Positions 53,741 through 62,911 of a DNA stretch of 64,000 bases are shown here, piece after piece. The translations under genes and the position numbers were made by a program. Every line of letters begins with the position of its first letter. Position 1 is the first letter of the stretch. Origin of the DNA: Fimenecus sp900545625 (GTDB lineage Bacteria > Bacillota > Clostridia > Oscillospirales > Acutalibacteraceae); the NCBI GenBank assembly GCA_963931525.1, contig OZ007023.1:1116001-1180000 (forward strand). Direction: 5' to 3'. The notes below the pieces were generated by a model. It searched no databases. It saw only the letters and a program-made list of their open reading frames with translations, and was not told the origin of the DNA.

Positions 53741-56700
53741 TTATTCTGCGTCCGGCGCGTAGAGGTCTTTGAGCTTAAGCAGGTGTGCGTACCGTGCTTT
53801 CGCAACGTCCTCCGATTCCTGGAAGAGAACCTTTGCGCGTTCGGGGAAGGAACGGGTCAGCGAAGAATAACGCGCCTCGTTCATCAGGAAGTCCTGATAG
53901 CTGGCAGAAGCCGGCTTGCTGTCAACAGTGAAGGGGTTCTTGCCCTCGGCCTTGAGCGCGGGGTTGTAACGGAACATGTTCCAGTAGCCGCAGTCCACAG
54001 CCTTTTTCATCTCTGCCTGGCAGTTGACCATGCCGCCCTTGATGGAGTGCATCTCGCAGGGGGCGTAGGCGATGATGATGGACGGGCCGTGATAGGCTTC
54101 GGCTTCCACCAGCGCCTTGATGGTCTGGTTCTGGTCGGCGCCCATGGCGATCTGTGCCACATACACGTAGCCATAGCTCATAGCGATCTCGGCAAGGCTC
54201 TTCTTGGCAACGGATTTGCCCGCAGCAGCGAACTGCGCAACCTGGCCGATGTTGGAAGCCTTGGAGGCCTGACCGCCGGTGTTGGAATAAACCTCGGTGT
54301 CGAAGACCATGATGTTCACATCTTCGCCCGTGGCAAGAACATGGTCCACACCGCCGAAGCCGATGTCGTATGCCCAGCCGTCGCCGCCGAAGATCCAAAT
54401 GGACTTCTTGGAAAGGTATTCTTTGTTATCCAGAATATCCTTGCGCGCGTCGCAGTCGCAGTCAAACGCTTCAAGCGCCGCAACAAGGTCTTTTGCTGCC
54501 GCCGTGTTCTTGTCGCCGTCGTTAACGGTGTCAAGATACGCGCCGCACGCCGCCTTCACAGCTTCCGTGGCCTTGTCGGAATCCGCAATGGCTTTCACTT
54601 CGTCGATCAAACGGTTGCGGATCGCGTTCTGGCCGAGGTACATGCCGTAGCCGTGCTCGGCGTTGTCCTCAAACAGCGAGTTCGCCCAGGCGGGGCCGTG
54701 GCCGTCCTTGTTGACGGTGTACGGCGAGGTCGCCGCAGGACCGCCCCAAATGGACGAGCAGCCCGTCGCGTTGGAGATATACATTCTGTCGCCGAACAGC
54801 TGCGTGATGAGCCTTGCATACGAGGTCTCCGCGCAGCCTGCGCACGAGCCGGAGAACTCCAGAAGCGGAGTCTTGTACTGGCTGCCGATGACGGTGTTGT
54901 TCGCAAGGTCTTCCTTGACGCTGACGTTTTCGACCATGTAGTCGAATGCCGCCTGCTTCTCATCCTGCGATTCACGCGGGACCATCTTCAGGGAGTTGGT
55001 CGGGCACACGCCGACGCAGACGCCGCAGCCCATGCAGTCCATGGGGGAGACGGCCATCGTGTATTTGTAAACGTCCTTGCCCTTGCCTTTTTTGTCTGCA
55101 AGCGTGGCAACGGCGGGCGCCGCAGCCGCTTCCTCGGCGTCAAGCGCATAGGGGCGGATGGTCGCGTGCGGGCAGACATACGCGCACTTGTTGCACTGTA
55201 CGCAGGTGTCGGGGTTCCACTCGGGAACCATGACCGCAACGCCGCGCTTCTCGTAAGCGGAAGCGCCCTGTTCGAACGTGCCGTCCGCATGATCCACGAA
55301 GGCGGAAACGGGAAGGCTGTCGCCGTCCATCTTGCCGACGGGCTTCATGATGGAATCGACCATCTTGACGAGCTTCGCGGGACCCTTGTCCGTCTCGGGT
55401 TGTACGTCGTCCGTCGCATTCGCCCACTCGGCGGGCACGTCGATCTTCACATAGGCGGTAGCGCCTGCATCGATCGCCTTTTCGTTCATTTCGACGATCT
55501 CTTTGCCCTTCTTCATGAACTTCTGTGCCTTTTCCTTCATGTAGCCGATGGCTTCCGCCTCGGGCAGCACCTTGGAAAGGGAGAAGAACGCGGACTGCAG
55601 AACCGTGTTGGTGCGCTTGCCAAGGCCGATCTCGGCGGCGATGTCGATCGCGTTCACGGTATAAAGCTGGATGTTGTTCTGCGCGATGTAGCGCTTGGTT
55701 TCGGCGTTGAGCTTTTCGGCAAGCTCCGCGGCATCCCACTGGCAGTTGATGAGGAACACGCCGCCGGGTTTGACGTCCTGCACCATTTTGAAGCCCTTTT
55801 CAATATAGGAGGGGTTGTGGCAAGCCACAAAGTCCGCCTTGTTGATGTAGTAGGGGCTCTTGATCGGCTTGTCGCCGAAGCGCAGGTGGGAAATGGTCAC
55901 ACCGCCGGTCTTTTTGGAGTCATACTGGAAATATGCCTGAACATATTTGTCGGTATGGTCGCCGATGATCTTGATGGAGTCCTTGTTCGCACCAACCGTG
56001 CCGTCGCCGCCAAGGCCCCAGAACTTGCACTCGATGGTGCCTTCCGCCGCAGTGTTGGGCGAGGGCTTCTCGGGCAGGGAAAGGTGGGTCACGTCATCGT
56101 TGATGCCGATGGTGAAGCGGCGCTCGGGATGCTCTTTCTCAAGGTGCTCATACACGGCAAAGACGGATGCGGGCGGGGTGTCCTTGGAACCAAGACCGTA
56201 ACGGCCGCCGCAGACCTCAATGTTTCTGCCGGCTTCGTTCAGCGCGGCGACAACATCCAGGAACAGCGGTTCACCGATGGAGCCGGGTTCCTTAGTGCGG
56301 TCAAGCACAGCGATCTTTTTGACGGAAGCGGGGATCGCATCCGCAAAATGCTTGACGCTGAACGGACGATACAGACGGACTTTCACAAGACCGACCTTTT
56401 CGCCCTTCGCGGTCAGATAGTCGATGACTTCTTCCGCAACGTCGCAGATGGAGCCCATCGCAACGATCACGCGATCGGCATCCGGCGCGCCGTAGTAGTT
56501 AAACAGCTTGTAGTCCGTGCCGAGCTTTTCGTTGACCTTGTCCATGTACTTTTCAACGACAGCGGGGACGGCGTCATAATATTTGTTGCACGCCTCTCTG
56601 TGCTGGAAGAAGATGTCGCCGTTTTCGTGCGAACCGCGCATCACGGGGCGCTCGGGGTTGAGCGCGCGCTTGCGGAACGCATGGACCGCGTCCATGTTGC

Positions 56701-57307
56701 ACATTTCCTTGAGGTCTTCGTAGTCCCAAACCTTGATCTTCTGGATCTCGTGCGAGGTGCGGAAACCGTCGAAGAAGTTGATGAACGGCACTCTGCCTTC
56801 AATGGCGGCAAGGTGCGCGACCGCGCCGAGGTCCATGACCTCCTGCGGGTTCGTCTCGGCGAGCATCGCGAAGCCCGTTTGGCGGCAGGCATACACGTCG
56901 GAGTGGTCGCCGAAGATGTTCAGCGCATGTGAAGCGACGCAGCGTGCCGAAACATGGAACACGGACGGCAGCAGCTCGCCGGCGATCTTATACATGTTCG
57001 GGATCATCAGAAGAAGACCCTGCGAAGCGGTATAGGTGGTGGTCAGCGCGCCTGCGGCCAGCGAGCCGTGCACGGTGCCGGCGGCGCCTGCTTCGGACTG
57101 CATTTCCGCCACGCGGACGGTCGTACCGAAGATGTTTTTCTGCCCTTGCGCAGCCCACTGGTCTACATAGTCGGCCATGGGCGAGGAGGGCGTGATCGGG
57201 TAAATGCCCGCGACTTCCGTGAATGCATAGGAGACATACGCGGCGGCATTGTTCCCGTCCATCGACTTCGACTTGCGCGAGACGATGGGCTTTTTCGTTT
57301 CTGCCAT
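53741..57307 (-). CDS. nifJ: Pyruvate:ferredoxin (flavodoxin) oxidoreductase
   Basis: A 1188-residue single-chain PFOR that converts pyruvate and CoA to acetyl-CoA, CO2 and reduced ferredoxin, the central anaerobic pyruvate enzyme. The N-terminal pyruvate-binding domain (AYVSYAFTEVAGIYPITPSS), the two ferredoxin-type clusters (CVQCNKCAYVCPH and CMGCGVCVGVCPTN), the proximal cluster region (SCAGCAETSYARLITQLFGD), and the ThDP-binding end (FGGDGWAYDIGFGGVDHVLA, NIMVFDTEVYSNTGGQASK) are all present in order. The ATG at 57305-57307 has AAGGAGG eight bases upstream; a longer frame is not used. A promoter lies at 57398-57426. Full length and without frameshifts, so presumed active. Confidence 0.97.
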   Translation of the reverse strand: MAETKKPIVSRKSKSMDGNNAAAYVSYAFTEVAGIYPITPSSPMADYVDQWAAQGQKNIFGTTVRVAEMQSEAGAAGTVHGSLAAGALTTTYTASQGLLLMIPNMYKIAGELLPSVFHVSARCVASHALNIFGDHSDVYACRQTGFAMLAETNPQEVMDLGAVAHLAAIEGRVPFINFFDGFRTSHEIQKIKVWDYEDLKEMCNMDAVHAFRKRALNPERPVMRGSHENGDIFFQHREACNKYYDAVPAVVEKYMDKVNEKLGTDYKLFNYYGAPDADRVIVAMGSICDVAEEVIDYLTAKGEKVGLVKVRLYRPFSVKHFADAIPASVKKIAVLDRTKEPGSIGEPLFLDVVAALNEAGRNIEVCGGRYGLGSKDTPPASVFAVYEHLEKEHPERRFTIGINDDVTHLSLPEKPSPNTAAEGTIECKFWGLGGDGTVGANKDSIKIIGDHTDKYVQAYFQYDSKKTGGVTISHLRFGDKPIKSPYYINKADFVACHNPSYIEKGFKMVQDVKPGGVFLINCQWDAAELAEKLNAETKRYIAQNNIQLYTVNAIDIAAEIGLGKRTNTVLQSAFFSLSKVLPEAEAIGYMKEKAQKFMKKGKEIVEMNEKAIDAGATAYVKIDVPAEWANATDDVQPETDKGPAKLVKMVDSIMKPVGKMDGDSLPVSAFVDHADGTFEQGASAYEKRGVAVMVPEWNPDTCVQCNKCAYVCPHATIRPYALDAEEAAAAPAVATLADKKGKGKDVYKYTMAVSPMDCMGCGVCVGVCPTNSLKMVPRESQDEKQAAFDYMVENVSVKEDLANNTVIGSQYKTPLLEFSGSCAGCAETSYARLITQLFGDRMYISNATGCSSIWGGPAATSPYTVNKDGHGPAWANSLFEDNAEHGYGMYLGQNAIRNRLIDEVKAIADSDKATEAVKAACGAYLDTVNDGDKNTAAAKDLVAALEAFDCDCDARKDILDNKEYLSKKSIWIFGGDGWAYDIGFGGVDHVLATGEDVNIMVFDTEVYSNTGGQASKASNIGQVAQFAAAGKSVAKKSLAEIAMSYGYVYVAQIAMGADQNQTIKALVEAEAYHGPSIIIAYAPCEMHSIKGGMVNCQAEMKKAVDCGYWNMFRYNPALKAEGKNPFTVDSKPASASYQDFLMNEARYSSLTRSFPERAKVLFQESEDVAKARYAHLLKLKDLYAPDAE

Positions 57308-57397
57308 GATATTTCCTCCTTGGTGGATAAGTTGCCTGCAAGGAACGGGGATCCGCACCTTAGAAAACGGGATGGCTGCCCGTTCGCATACGAAATC

Positions 57398-57426
57398 ATT
57401 TTAGCACGTCAAGCCGCGCATGTAAA
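57398..57426 (-). promoter_or_regulatory. Promoter of nifJ
   Basis: TTTACA (57421-57426), 17-base spacer, TAAAAT (57398-57403) with TG one base before the -10. Confidence 0.7.
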
Positions 57427-57551
57427 TATGAAATCCGATGAAAATCCCGCCAAAAACAGATTTTTTTTGAAGATTCTGCAAGGAAAAGGCGGCGTGGTGT
57501 TTTGCGGAAAACGACATTTTCCCCACAGCCGTACATTTCTGATGTACGGCG

Positions 57552-57580
57552 TTGACTTTATGAATAAAATAGTATATACT
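57552..57580 (+). promoter_or_regulatory. Promoter of the CBS-domain transporter gene
   Basis: TTGACT (57552-57557), 17-base spacer, TATACT (57575-57580). Between this and the nifJ promoter (57427-57551) nothing else is seen. Confidence 0.75.
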
Positions 57581-57622
57581 ATACAGAAATTTATATATTT
57601 CAGAAAGGAGTCCACAAACTAT

Positions 57623-59032
57623 ATGGACGACGCAGACCCCGGGAATATTATACTGAAGCTCGTATTGCTTTTTGTGCTCACGATGCTCAACGCCTTCTTT
57701 GCCATGTCGGAGATCGCGATCATTTCGCTCAACGACGCGAAGATCGATAAACTCGCCGAAGAGGGGCACAAAAAAGCCCGTCAGGTGAAAAAGCTGACGG
57801 AAAACTCCAGCAATTTCCTTTCGACCATCCAGATCGGTGTGACGCTTGCAGGCTTTCTGACCTCTGCTACGGCGGCGCAGAGCTTTGCGACCATGCTGAC
57901 CGACGCGATTGCGGGAACTGCGATTGCAAATGTGGTGCCGCTTGGTGTTATCAGCGGCGTTTCCACGGTGCTCATTACGCTTGTCACCTCGTATTTTTCG
58001 CTGGTTTTGGGTGAGCTCGCCCCCAAAAAGATCGCCATGCAGAAGCCCGAAAAGGTTTCGTTTGCGGTTGTGCCGATTTTGTTGTTTATCAATAAGATCT
58101 GCCTGCCCTTTGTCAAGCTGCTTTCCGTCTCCACAAACGGCGTCGTGCGCCTGTTCGGTATGGATCCGAACGCCGACGAGGAACCCGTCACGGAAGAGGA
58201 GATCCGCATGATGGTGGACGTCGGGCAGGAAAAGGGCGTTATCGAGGATGTCCAGAAGGAGATGATCAACAACATCTTCGAGTTCGACGACATCGACGTG
58301 GCGGACATCATGACCCACCGCACCGATATGGCGTGCGTGGACATCGAGGATTCCCTTTCGGAGGTGCTGGCGCTTTCGATAAAAGAGGGCTATTCGCGCA
58401 TCCCCGTGTATGAAGAAGATCCCGACAATGTCGTCGGTATTGTATACATCAAAGATCTGCTCAAATATGTCGGCTCGTCGCTGCCGAAATCCAAAGGCAT
58501 CAAGGACTTTATGCGCGAGGCGTATTTTGTGCCGGAGACCAAGCGCTGCGGTGCGCTGTTCTCCGAAATGACGGAAAAGCACATCCAAATGGCGATCGTC
58601 GTGGACGAATACGGCGGCACGGCGGGGCTTGTGACACTGGAGGACATCGTGGAAGCCATCGTCGGCAACATCCAGGACGAATATGACAACGAGGACGAAG
58701 AGATCTCCAAGATCAACGAAACGACCTTCACCATGGACGGTGTGACCGATCTCGAGGAGGTCGAGGAGCAGCTCAACATCGAATTCCCGGACGGCGATTA
58801 CGATACGCTCGGCGGCTTTATCATCAGCAGACTCGGCTTTTTGCCGAAGGACGGCGATATGAACGCGGTCGAATACGCGGGCGTGCGCTTCACGGTGCTC
58901 AATGTGGAGGAACGCCGCATCGGCAAGGTCAAAGTGGAGATCCTGCCGCCACCCGAGACGGAAGAACAGCCCGAGGAGCGCAAATCGATCTTTGAGCGCA
59001 CCCGCCGCGACGAAAAAGCGGAAGAAGAATAA
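57623..59032 (+). CDS. CNNM/CorC-HlyC family transporter
   Basis: A 469-residue membrane protein with an N-terminal DUF21/CNNM membrane domain (three to four helices, ~10-170; MLNAFFAMSEIAIISLNDAK is the conserved start), two CBS domains (~210-330; IMTHRTDMACVDIEDSLSEV and EYGGTAGLVTLEDIVEAIVG) and a C-terminal CorC/HlyC domain (~345-430; GDYDTLGGFIISRLGFLPKD). The family handles magnesium or other divalent-cation efflux and homeostasis. The ATG at 57623-57625 (MDDADPGNIILKLVLLF) is preferred to a far upstream frame; AAAGGAG lies 12 bases before it. A terminator follows. Confidence 0.92.
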   Translation: MDDADPGNIILKLVLLFVLTMLNAFFAMSEIAIISLNDAKIDKLAEEGHKKARQVKKLTENSSNFLSTIQIGVTLAGFLTSATAAQSFATMLTDAIAGTAIANVVPLGVISGVSTVLITLVTSYFSLVLGELAPKKIAMQKPEKVSFAVVPILLFINKICLPFVKLLSVSTNGVVRLFGMDPNADEEPVTEEEIRMMVDVGQEKGVIEDVQKEMINNIFEFDDIDVADIMTHRTDMACVDIEDSLSEVLALSIKEGYSRIPVYEEDPDNVVGIVYIKDLLKYVGSSLPKSKGIKDFMREAYFVPETKRCGALFSEMTEKHIQMAIVVDEYGGTAGLVTLEDIVEAIVGNIQDEYDNEDEEISKINETTFTMDGVTDLEEVEEQLNIEFPDGDYDTLGGFIISRLGFLPKDGDMNAVEYAGVRFTVLNVEERRIGKVKVEILPPPETEEQPEERKSIFERTRRDEKAEEE

Positions 59033-59043
59033 ATGAAATAACA

Positions 59044-59078
59044 AACCGGCAGTCGTAGCGATACGACTGCCGGTTTTT
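59044..59078 (+). terminator. Terminator after the CBS-domain transporter gene
   Basis: AACCGGCAGTCGTA and TACGACTGCCGGTT pair perfectly over GCGA, followed by TTTG. Confidence 0.85.
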
Positions 59079-59099
59079 GCTGCTTTTCCATATTGCGCA

Positions 59100-59312
59100 G
59101 CGGCAGGCCAAAAAGACATCTGTCTTATCATTTCTACAAAGCAAAATAGTATTATCTGTGAGAAAGCAGGATGTACGATAGAACCGCTGGATCCTTCCGT
59201 AATTCAGACCGCTGTGATATGGAAAAAGGCTTCAAATAATGCCTTCGCAAATAGCTTTTCAGATTTGCTTTTGTCAAATCAAGCGGCGATCAATGCGGAA
59301 TATGGAAAGTAG
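59100..59312 (+). pseudogene. LysR-like regulator, C-terminal remnant
   Basis: A frame without a start, open from about 59100 to TAG at 59310-59312, reads AGQKDICLIISTKQNSIICE, then KAGCTIEPLDPSVIQTAVIW and KKASNNAFANSFSDLL. The IEPLDPxxxxTxxxxWKK pattern and the following helix resemble the end of the effector-binding domain of LysR-type regulators. The DNA-binding domain and the first half of the sensor domain are gone. It sits between a terminator and the CorA gene, so it is probably the tail left after a deletion. Assignment is tentative. Confidence 0.4.
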
Positions 59313-59362
59313 AAAAAACTTTCATAATGTGGTATAATAATGAACGGAAAGGAGACGCTATT

Positions 59363-60274
59363 ATGCAATACTTTATTGATTCACAAGACGGGAGTCTCCA
59401 AGCCGCTCAGAATTGCAACGATAAAGAGCCGTTTTTCACGGTTATGAGCACGGCGGAATTTCACGAATGTAAAGAGCAGCTTCCGTATTATAAAGAACTT
59501 CTTCACTGCCTCGGATCAATTCGTTATTGTAAGGCAGAGGTTTTCAAAAACTGCATCATCGGAACATTACGCCTGCCTCAAAAAAGCGAACAGCGTTCAC
59601 CGCAGCTTTCTTTCGGCTTTTATTTGACTGGACAGTCGCTCTTATTTGTCGAAGATGTAGGCGATTTGAAATTATGGGTAGACAAACGGATAAGTATGTT
59701 TCAGGAGCTGAACAGTCCGGCTCATCTTCTTTTGCAGTTTATGGAGCAAATGATAGAGGATGATGTTCTCTATCTTTCTCACATCGAGTCAGAAACAGAA
59801 AAAATGGAAGAAAATATCGGCTCCGGCGGTTCGGCAGACTTTTTCCCGTTGCTCACAAAACACAGGCAAAAGCTGTCCGAATTAAATGCTTACTATGAAC
59901 AATTGACAGATATCGGAGAGTTGTTTCAATCCCGCGCGTGTTCTTCATTTGCAGACGATACCGGGGACTGGGAAAAATTTACCCACCGTGCCGAGAGATT
60001 GCAAAATCATGTTCAGTTGCTTCGTGAAAATATGCTTCAGCTTCGTGAGCTTTATCAGTCAAAGCAAGACGCACGGCAAAATAAAATTATGGGGATTCTC
60101 ACAATCGTCACAATCTTTTTCCTGCCTCTTACTTTAATCACGGGATGGTACGGAATGAACTTTGCCTATATGCCTGAGCTTAAATGGCGGTACGGTTACC
60201 CGGTTGTTATACTTGTTGCGCTGATTATTGCAGTCGTCGAATTTATTTACTTCAAAAGGAAAAAATTCTTTTAA
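59363..60274 (+). CDS. CorA-family metal-ion transporter
   Basis: A 303-residue CorA-type channel for Mg2+ or similar ions. A cytoplasmic funnel domain (helices such as QLTDIGELFQSRACSSFADD, HVQLLRENMLQLRELYQSKQ) leads to two C-terminal helices; ITGWYGMNFAYMPELKWRYG holds the diagnostic GMN motif and the loop between them. The ATG at 59363-59365 (MQYFIDSQDGSLQ) has AAAGGAG ten bases upstream. -10 TATAAT at 59334 is good but the -35 is weak. Base composition is more AT-rich than upstream genes, and it is next to a recombinase-carrying element, so recent acquisition is possible. Confidence 0.88.
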   Translation: MQYFIDSQDGSLQAAQNCNDKEPFFTVMSTAEFHECKEQLPYYKELLHCLGSIRYCKAEVFKNCIIGTLRLPQKSEQRSPQLSFGFYLTGQSLLFVEDVGDLKLWVDKRISMFQELNSPAHLLLQFMEQMIEDDVLYLSHIESETEKMEENIGSGGSADFFPLLTKHRQKLSELNAYYEQLTDIGELFQSRACSSFADDTGDWEKFTHRAERLQNHVQLLRENMLQLRELYQSKQDARQNKIMGILTIVTIFFLPLTLITGWYGMNFAYMPELKWRYGYPVVILVALIIAVVEFIYFKRKKFF

Positions 60275-60315
60275 TTTCGCTCTCTTAAAATATGAGACTT
60301 ACAGGAGGTGTTTTT

Positions 60316-60906
60316 ATGGACGAAACAAGGCAAAGCCCGGAACAGATTTTGAAGCAAATTGAAAAGGAAGAACAAAGCCTTAATCGCGGGCATTTGAAGA
60401 TATTTTTCGGATATGCCGCAGGCGTAGGCAAAACCTATGCCATGCTGAAAGCCGCACATTCGGCAAAGAGGCGCGGTGTTGATGTTGTTGCAGGTTACAT
60501 TGAACCGCACGCCCGTCCGCAGACCTCTGCACTTGTAAACGGGCTGGAATGTCTTCCGAATCTTGTTTCGGAATATAACGGAATTACTCTTTCGGAATTT
60601 AATCTTGATGCTGCGCTTGCCAGGCACCCACAGTTAATCCTTGTGGATGAGCTTGCCCATACCAATGCGCCTGTGTGCCGACATACAAAGCGTTATCAGG
60701 ATATTGAAGAGCTGCTTAATGCGGGAATAGATGTTTATACCACGGTAAATGTTCAGCATATTGAAAGTCTCAATATCGAATCCTCCTTTGCCTGTATTGT
60801 AACAAAGGAAAGCGCAATTAACGAATGTGCGGACATAACAAAACCCGCCGCCTTAGACTTTCATCTAAGATGGCGGTTTCTGTTTCGTATCAGAGCATCA
60901 CCTTGA
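60316..60906 (+). pseudogene. kdpD: KdpD sensor kinase, N-terminal fragment
   Basis: KdpD is normally a ~900-residue membrane sensor kinase controlling the Kdp potassium pump. Here only the N-terminal Usp-associated ATP-binding part remains: HLKIFFGYAAGVGKTYAMLK (Walker A), ...LILVDELAHTNAPV (Walker B), KRYQDIEELLNAGIDVYTTV and NVQHIESLN. Homology ends near residue 155 (about 60775); the last ~45 codons (IESSFACIVTKESAINECAD) are unrelated. The start ATG at 60316 has GGAGGTG nearby. The rest of the gene, its partner KdpE and the Kdp pump are absent, so the gene was broken by deletion or insertion at the end of the recombinase-bearing element. Confidence 0.85.
60848..60885. terminator. Hairpin after the kdpD break
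   Basis: CCGCCTTAGA and TCTAAGATGGCGG pair with a two-base bulge, with TTTCTGTTT on the plus side and GGGTTTTG on the minus side. It could stop transcripts from either direction. Confidence 0.5.
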
Positions 60907-60952
60907 CGGCAAAGCCGCCGCTAAAGAAGTAGGTGTTCGTCCAATACACGTT

Positions 60953-61097
60953 TGGTGGAGACAGAGGGGATCGAAGCGGCGCTGCGCTTTGCTTCGTTCG
61001 CTTGCTTCGCAAGCCTTCCGCATTGTATGTCGGTTGCGGCTCTGCCTTGCGGCAAACCGCCGCAACATCGACAATGGGGTTCGATCCCCTCCGACCA
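60953..61097 (-). repeat. T-arm-bounded structured repeat, copy 2 (inverted)
   Basis: Read on the minus strand it begins with an antisense T arm and anticipates AGGGGATCGAACCCC, then the same body as copy 1 (GTTGCGGC...GCCGCAAC, with GCAA instead of GTCA in the loop, then CTTGC GAA GCAAG), and ends TTCGATCCCCT with an acceptor stem and CCA. On the plus strand its other end likewise reads GGGGTTCGATCCCC then CCGACCA. The T-stem bases differ from copy 1 (GGGG/CCCC against GCGG/CCGC) but match within the copy. No intact tRNA gene is next to it. Confidence 0.75.
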
Positions 61098-61300
61098 TTT
61101 ATGGATACAAATAAAGACAGCGGACAATCTGTCCACTGCCTTTATTCTTGGAAGGGTAGCATAAAATGAACCCCTCACGATATAGGATTGAACTCTCGCA
61201 ATGTTTCAACCCTTTTGCTTTGTTTCTATTATAGCATATTAAAGGGGATTTTGTATATAGCCATATGAAAAAACTTTGTATATAGATCATTTCCTATCTC
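61098..61300. other. Junction region between repeat and recombinase genes
   Basis: Holds a plus-strand hairpin with mismatches (AAAGACAGCGGACA/TGTCCACTGCCTTT) that looks like a tRNA terminator, a minus-strand TATAAT (extended -10) near 61229, and an 11-base direct repeat TTTGTATATAG at 61250-61260 and 61275-61285. No gene is supported. Confidence 0.45.
61250..61285. repeat. Direct repeats near the recombinase element end
   Basis: TTTGTATATAG at 61250-61260 and again at 61275-61285, 25 bases apart, within 60 bases of the end of the last recombinase gene. Possible recombinase-binding or attachment-site sequence. Confidence 0.5.
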
Positions 61301-62911
61301 TCATTCCATCGCTACTGTTTTTTCAATTCCACCTTTAAATATGACCAGTAGTTCGGTCTTGGAAAGCACTTTGATGCAGTCGATCAGTTGTCTGGCGGCA
61401 GTGTCATCGAAATCTATCGGATGGTTTTTCAGGGCATTGAGTGCTCCCAGCACTTCGCCCATTCTGGACTCATCCGCACCAGCTGCGGTCTGCCGGCTTT
61501 TCTTTTCTGCAATGACCTGCTTGACTTCGGCAATCTCTTTCGAGAGGGCGATAAAATCCTCACCTGCGGCATCGTCCTTGCCGGCCATCTCCATGACCAT
61601 GCTTTTGAGCTGTTCCAGCCGCATCTCATCATTTGCTGTGCTGTTCTCGTCTGTCGCACCATAAAACATCCGTATGTGGAGCTGCAGATTTTTGAGTGCA
61701 GCCTGACATCCGTCATCATTTACGACCTCCCGGATCGCATCGACCACAGCCCGCTGGACGGCGGTTTCTTCAAGGGTTGGGGAGTCAGGGCAGTATTTCT
61801 TGCCGTACTCCATCCGGCTGATACAGCGCCACACCGCTTTCTTCCTGCCATTTTTACTCCACACGGCTCTGCGGTAGGCGGTGCCGCATTTTCCACAGAC
61901 CAGCAGTTCTGTTAAGGCATATTTGCTGGAATACTTTCCGAGTTCGGTTTTTACGTCTTTCTGCTTTTTCCGGTTGAGACTGGAACGCCTCGCCATTTCC
62001 TGCTGGACGCGGTCGAATACTTCCCGCGGAATAATGGCCGGATGATTGTTCTGTACATAGTATTGCGGCCGGTCTGTGTTTTTGCATTTCTTCTTGCTGA
62101 TGCAGTCTGCCACATAGGTCTTGCACAGCAGCGCATCCCCCTTATACTTTTCATTCCGGAGGATGGACTGGATCGTTGTGGTGCTCCATGTCTGCTTGCC
62201 GGTCGGAGACAGAATGTGCTGTTCTTCCAGCTTCTGTTTGATCAGGCGGATACTGTCCCCTTCGAGATACCGCTCATAGATGAACTGTACTGTATCCGCT
62301 TCTTCCGGCACGATTTCCGGTTTCCCGTCCTCTCCCTGACGGTATCCGAGAAAATTCTTGTAGCTGATCGCCACATTGCCTTTTTCGGCACTTTTTTGCT
62401 TGCCCCATTTGACGTTCCCGCTGAGAGATTCGGACTCTGACTGGGCAAAAATCCCATGCATGCTGATGTAGATTTCACTTGTCATGTGCATGGTATTGAG
62501 ACCTTCCTTTTCGAAGATCACAGGGATTCCCAGCGCTTTCAGTTCGCGTATATAGGTCAGGCAGTCAACCGTGTTGCGGGCAAACCGTGATACCGACTTG
62601 GTGATGATCTGATCAATCTTTCCCTGACGGCACATCCGAATCATTTTCATGAAATCCTTGCGCTTGTATGCCTGCGTGCCGCTGATGCCCTCGTCAGCAA
62701 ATATTCCAGCCAGTGACCATTCGGGATTGCTCATGATTTTGTCGGTATAGGCGTTTACCTGTGCCTCAAAACTCAATTCCTGGTCATCGGAATCCGTGGA
62801 TACCCGGCAGTAGGCTGCTGTGCGGAGTTGCCGTTTTACTTTCGTGGTATCTTCCGGCAGGACTGTCGGCGGGATTACGGTTACCCGCTTTTGAGTTGTC
62901 ATCTGTTCCAT
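61301..62911 (-). CDS. Large serine recombinase
   Basis: A 536-residue site-specific recombinase. The resolvase-type catalytic domain starts RTAAYCRVSTDSDDQELSFE (catalytic Ser in CRVS) and includes KSVSRFARNTVDCLTYIREL; the recombinase domain follows (NFLGYRQGEDGKPEIVPEEA), then a zinc-ribbon (LLVCGKCGTAYRRAVWSKNG ... CPDSPTLEE) and a coiled-coil C-terminus. Serine recombinases of this size move prophages and conjugative or mobilisable elements. GAGG precedes the ATG by seven bases, and the gene overlaps the end of the preceding recombinase. It is the third of three tandem recombinases and lies at the element border. Confidence 0.92.
   Translation of the reverse strand: MEQMTTQKRVTVIPPTVLPEDTTKVKRQLRTAAYCRVSTDSDDQELSFEAQVNAYTDKIMSNPEWSLAGIFADEGISGTQAYKRKDFMKMIRMCRQGKIDQIITKSVSRFARNTVDCLTYIRELKALGIPVIFEKEGLNTMHMTSEIYISMHGIFAQSESESLSGNVKWGKQKSAEKGNVAISYKNFLGYRQGEDGKPEIVPEEADTVQFIYERYLEGDSIRLIKQKLEEQHILSPTGKQTWSTTTIQSILRNEKYKGDALLCKTYVADCISKKKCKNTDRPQYYVQNNHPAIIPREVFDRVQQEMARRSSLNRKKQKDVKTELGKYSSKYALTELLVCGKCGTAYRRAVWSKNGRKKAVWRCISRMEYGKKYCPDSPTLEETAVQRAVVDAIREVVNDDGCQAALKNLQLHIRMFYGATDENSTANDEMRLEQLKSMVMEMAGKDDAAGEDFIALSKEIAEVKQVIAEKKSRQTAAGADESRMGEVLGALNALKNHPIDFDDTAARQLIDCIKVLSKTELLVIFKGGIEKTVAME

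Noticed and set aside
53657..56932. 1091-codon plus-strand frame opposite the PFOR gene
   Set aside because: PFOR on the other strand is unambiguous; the long antisense frame is a codon-bias artefact.
61098..61160. Complete tRNA gene next to the second T-arm-bounded repeat
   Set aside because: Only 3' parts (T arm, acceptor, CCA-like end) are present; no D arm or anticodon arm precedes them.
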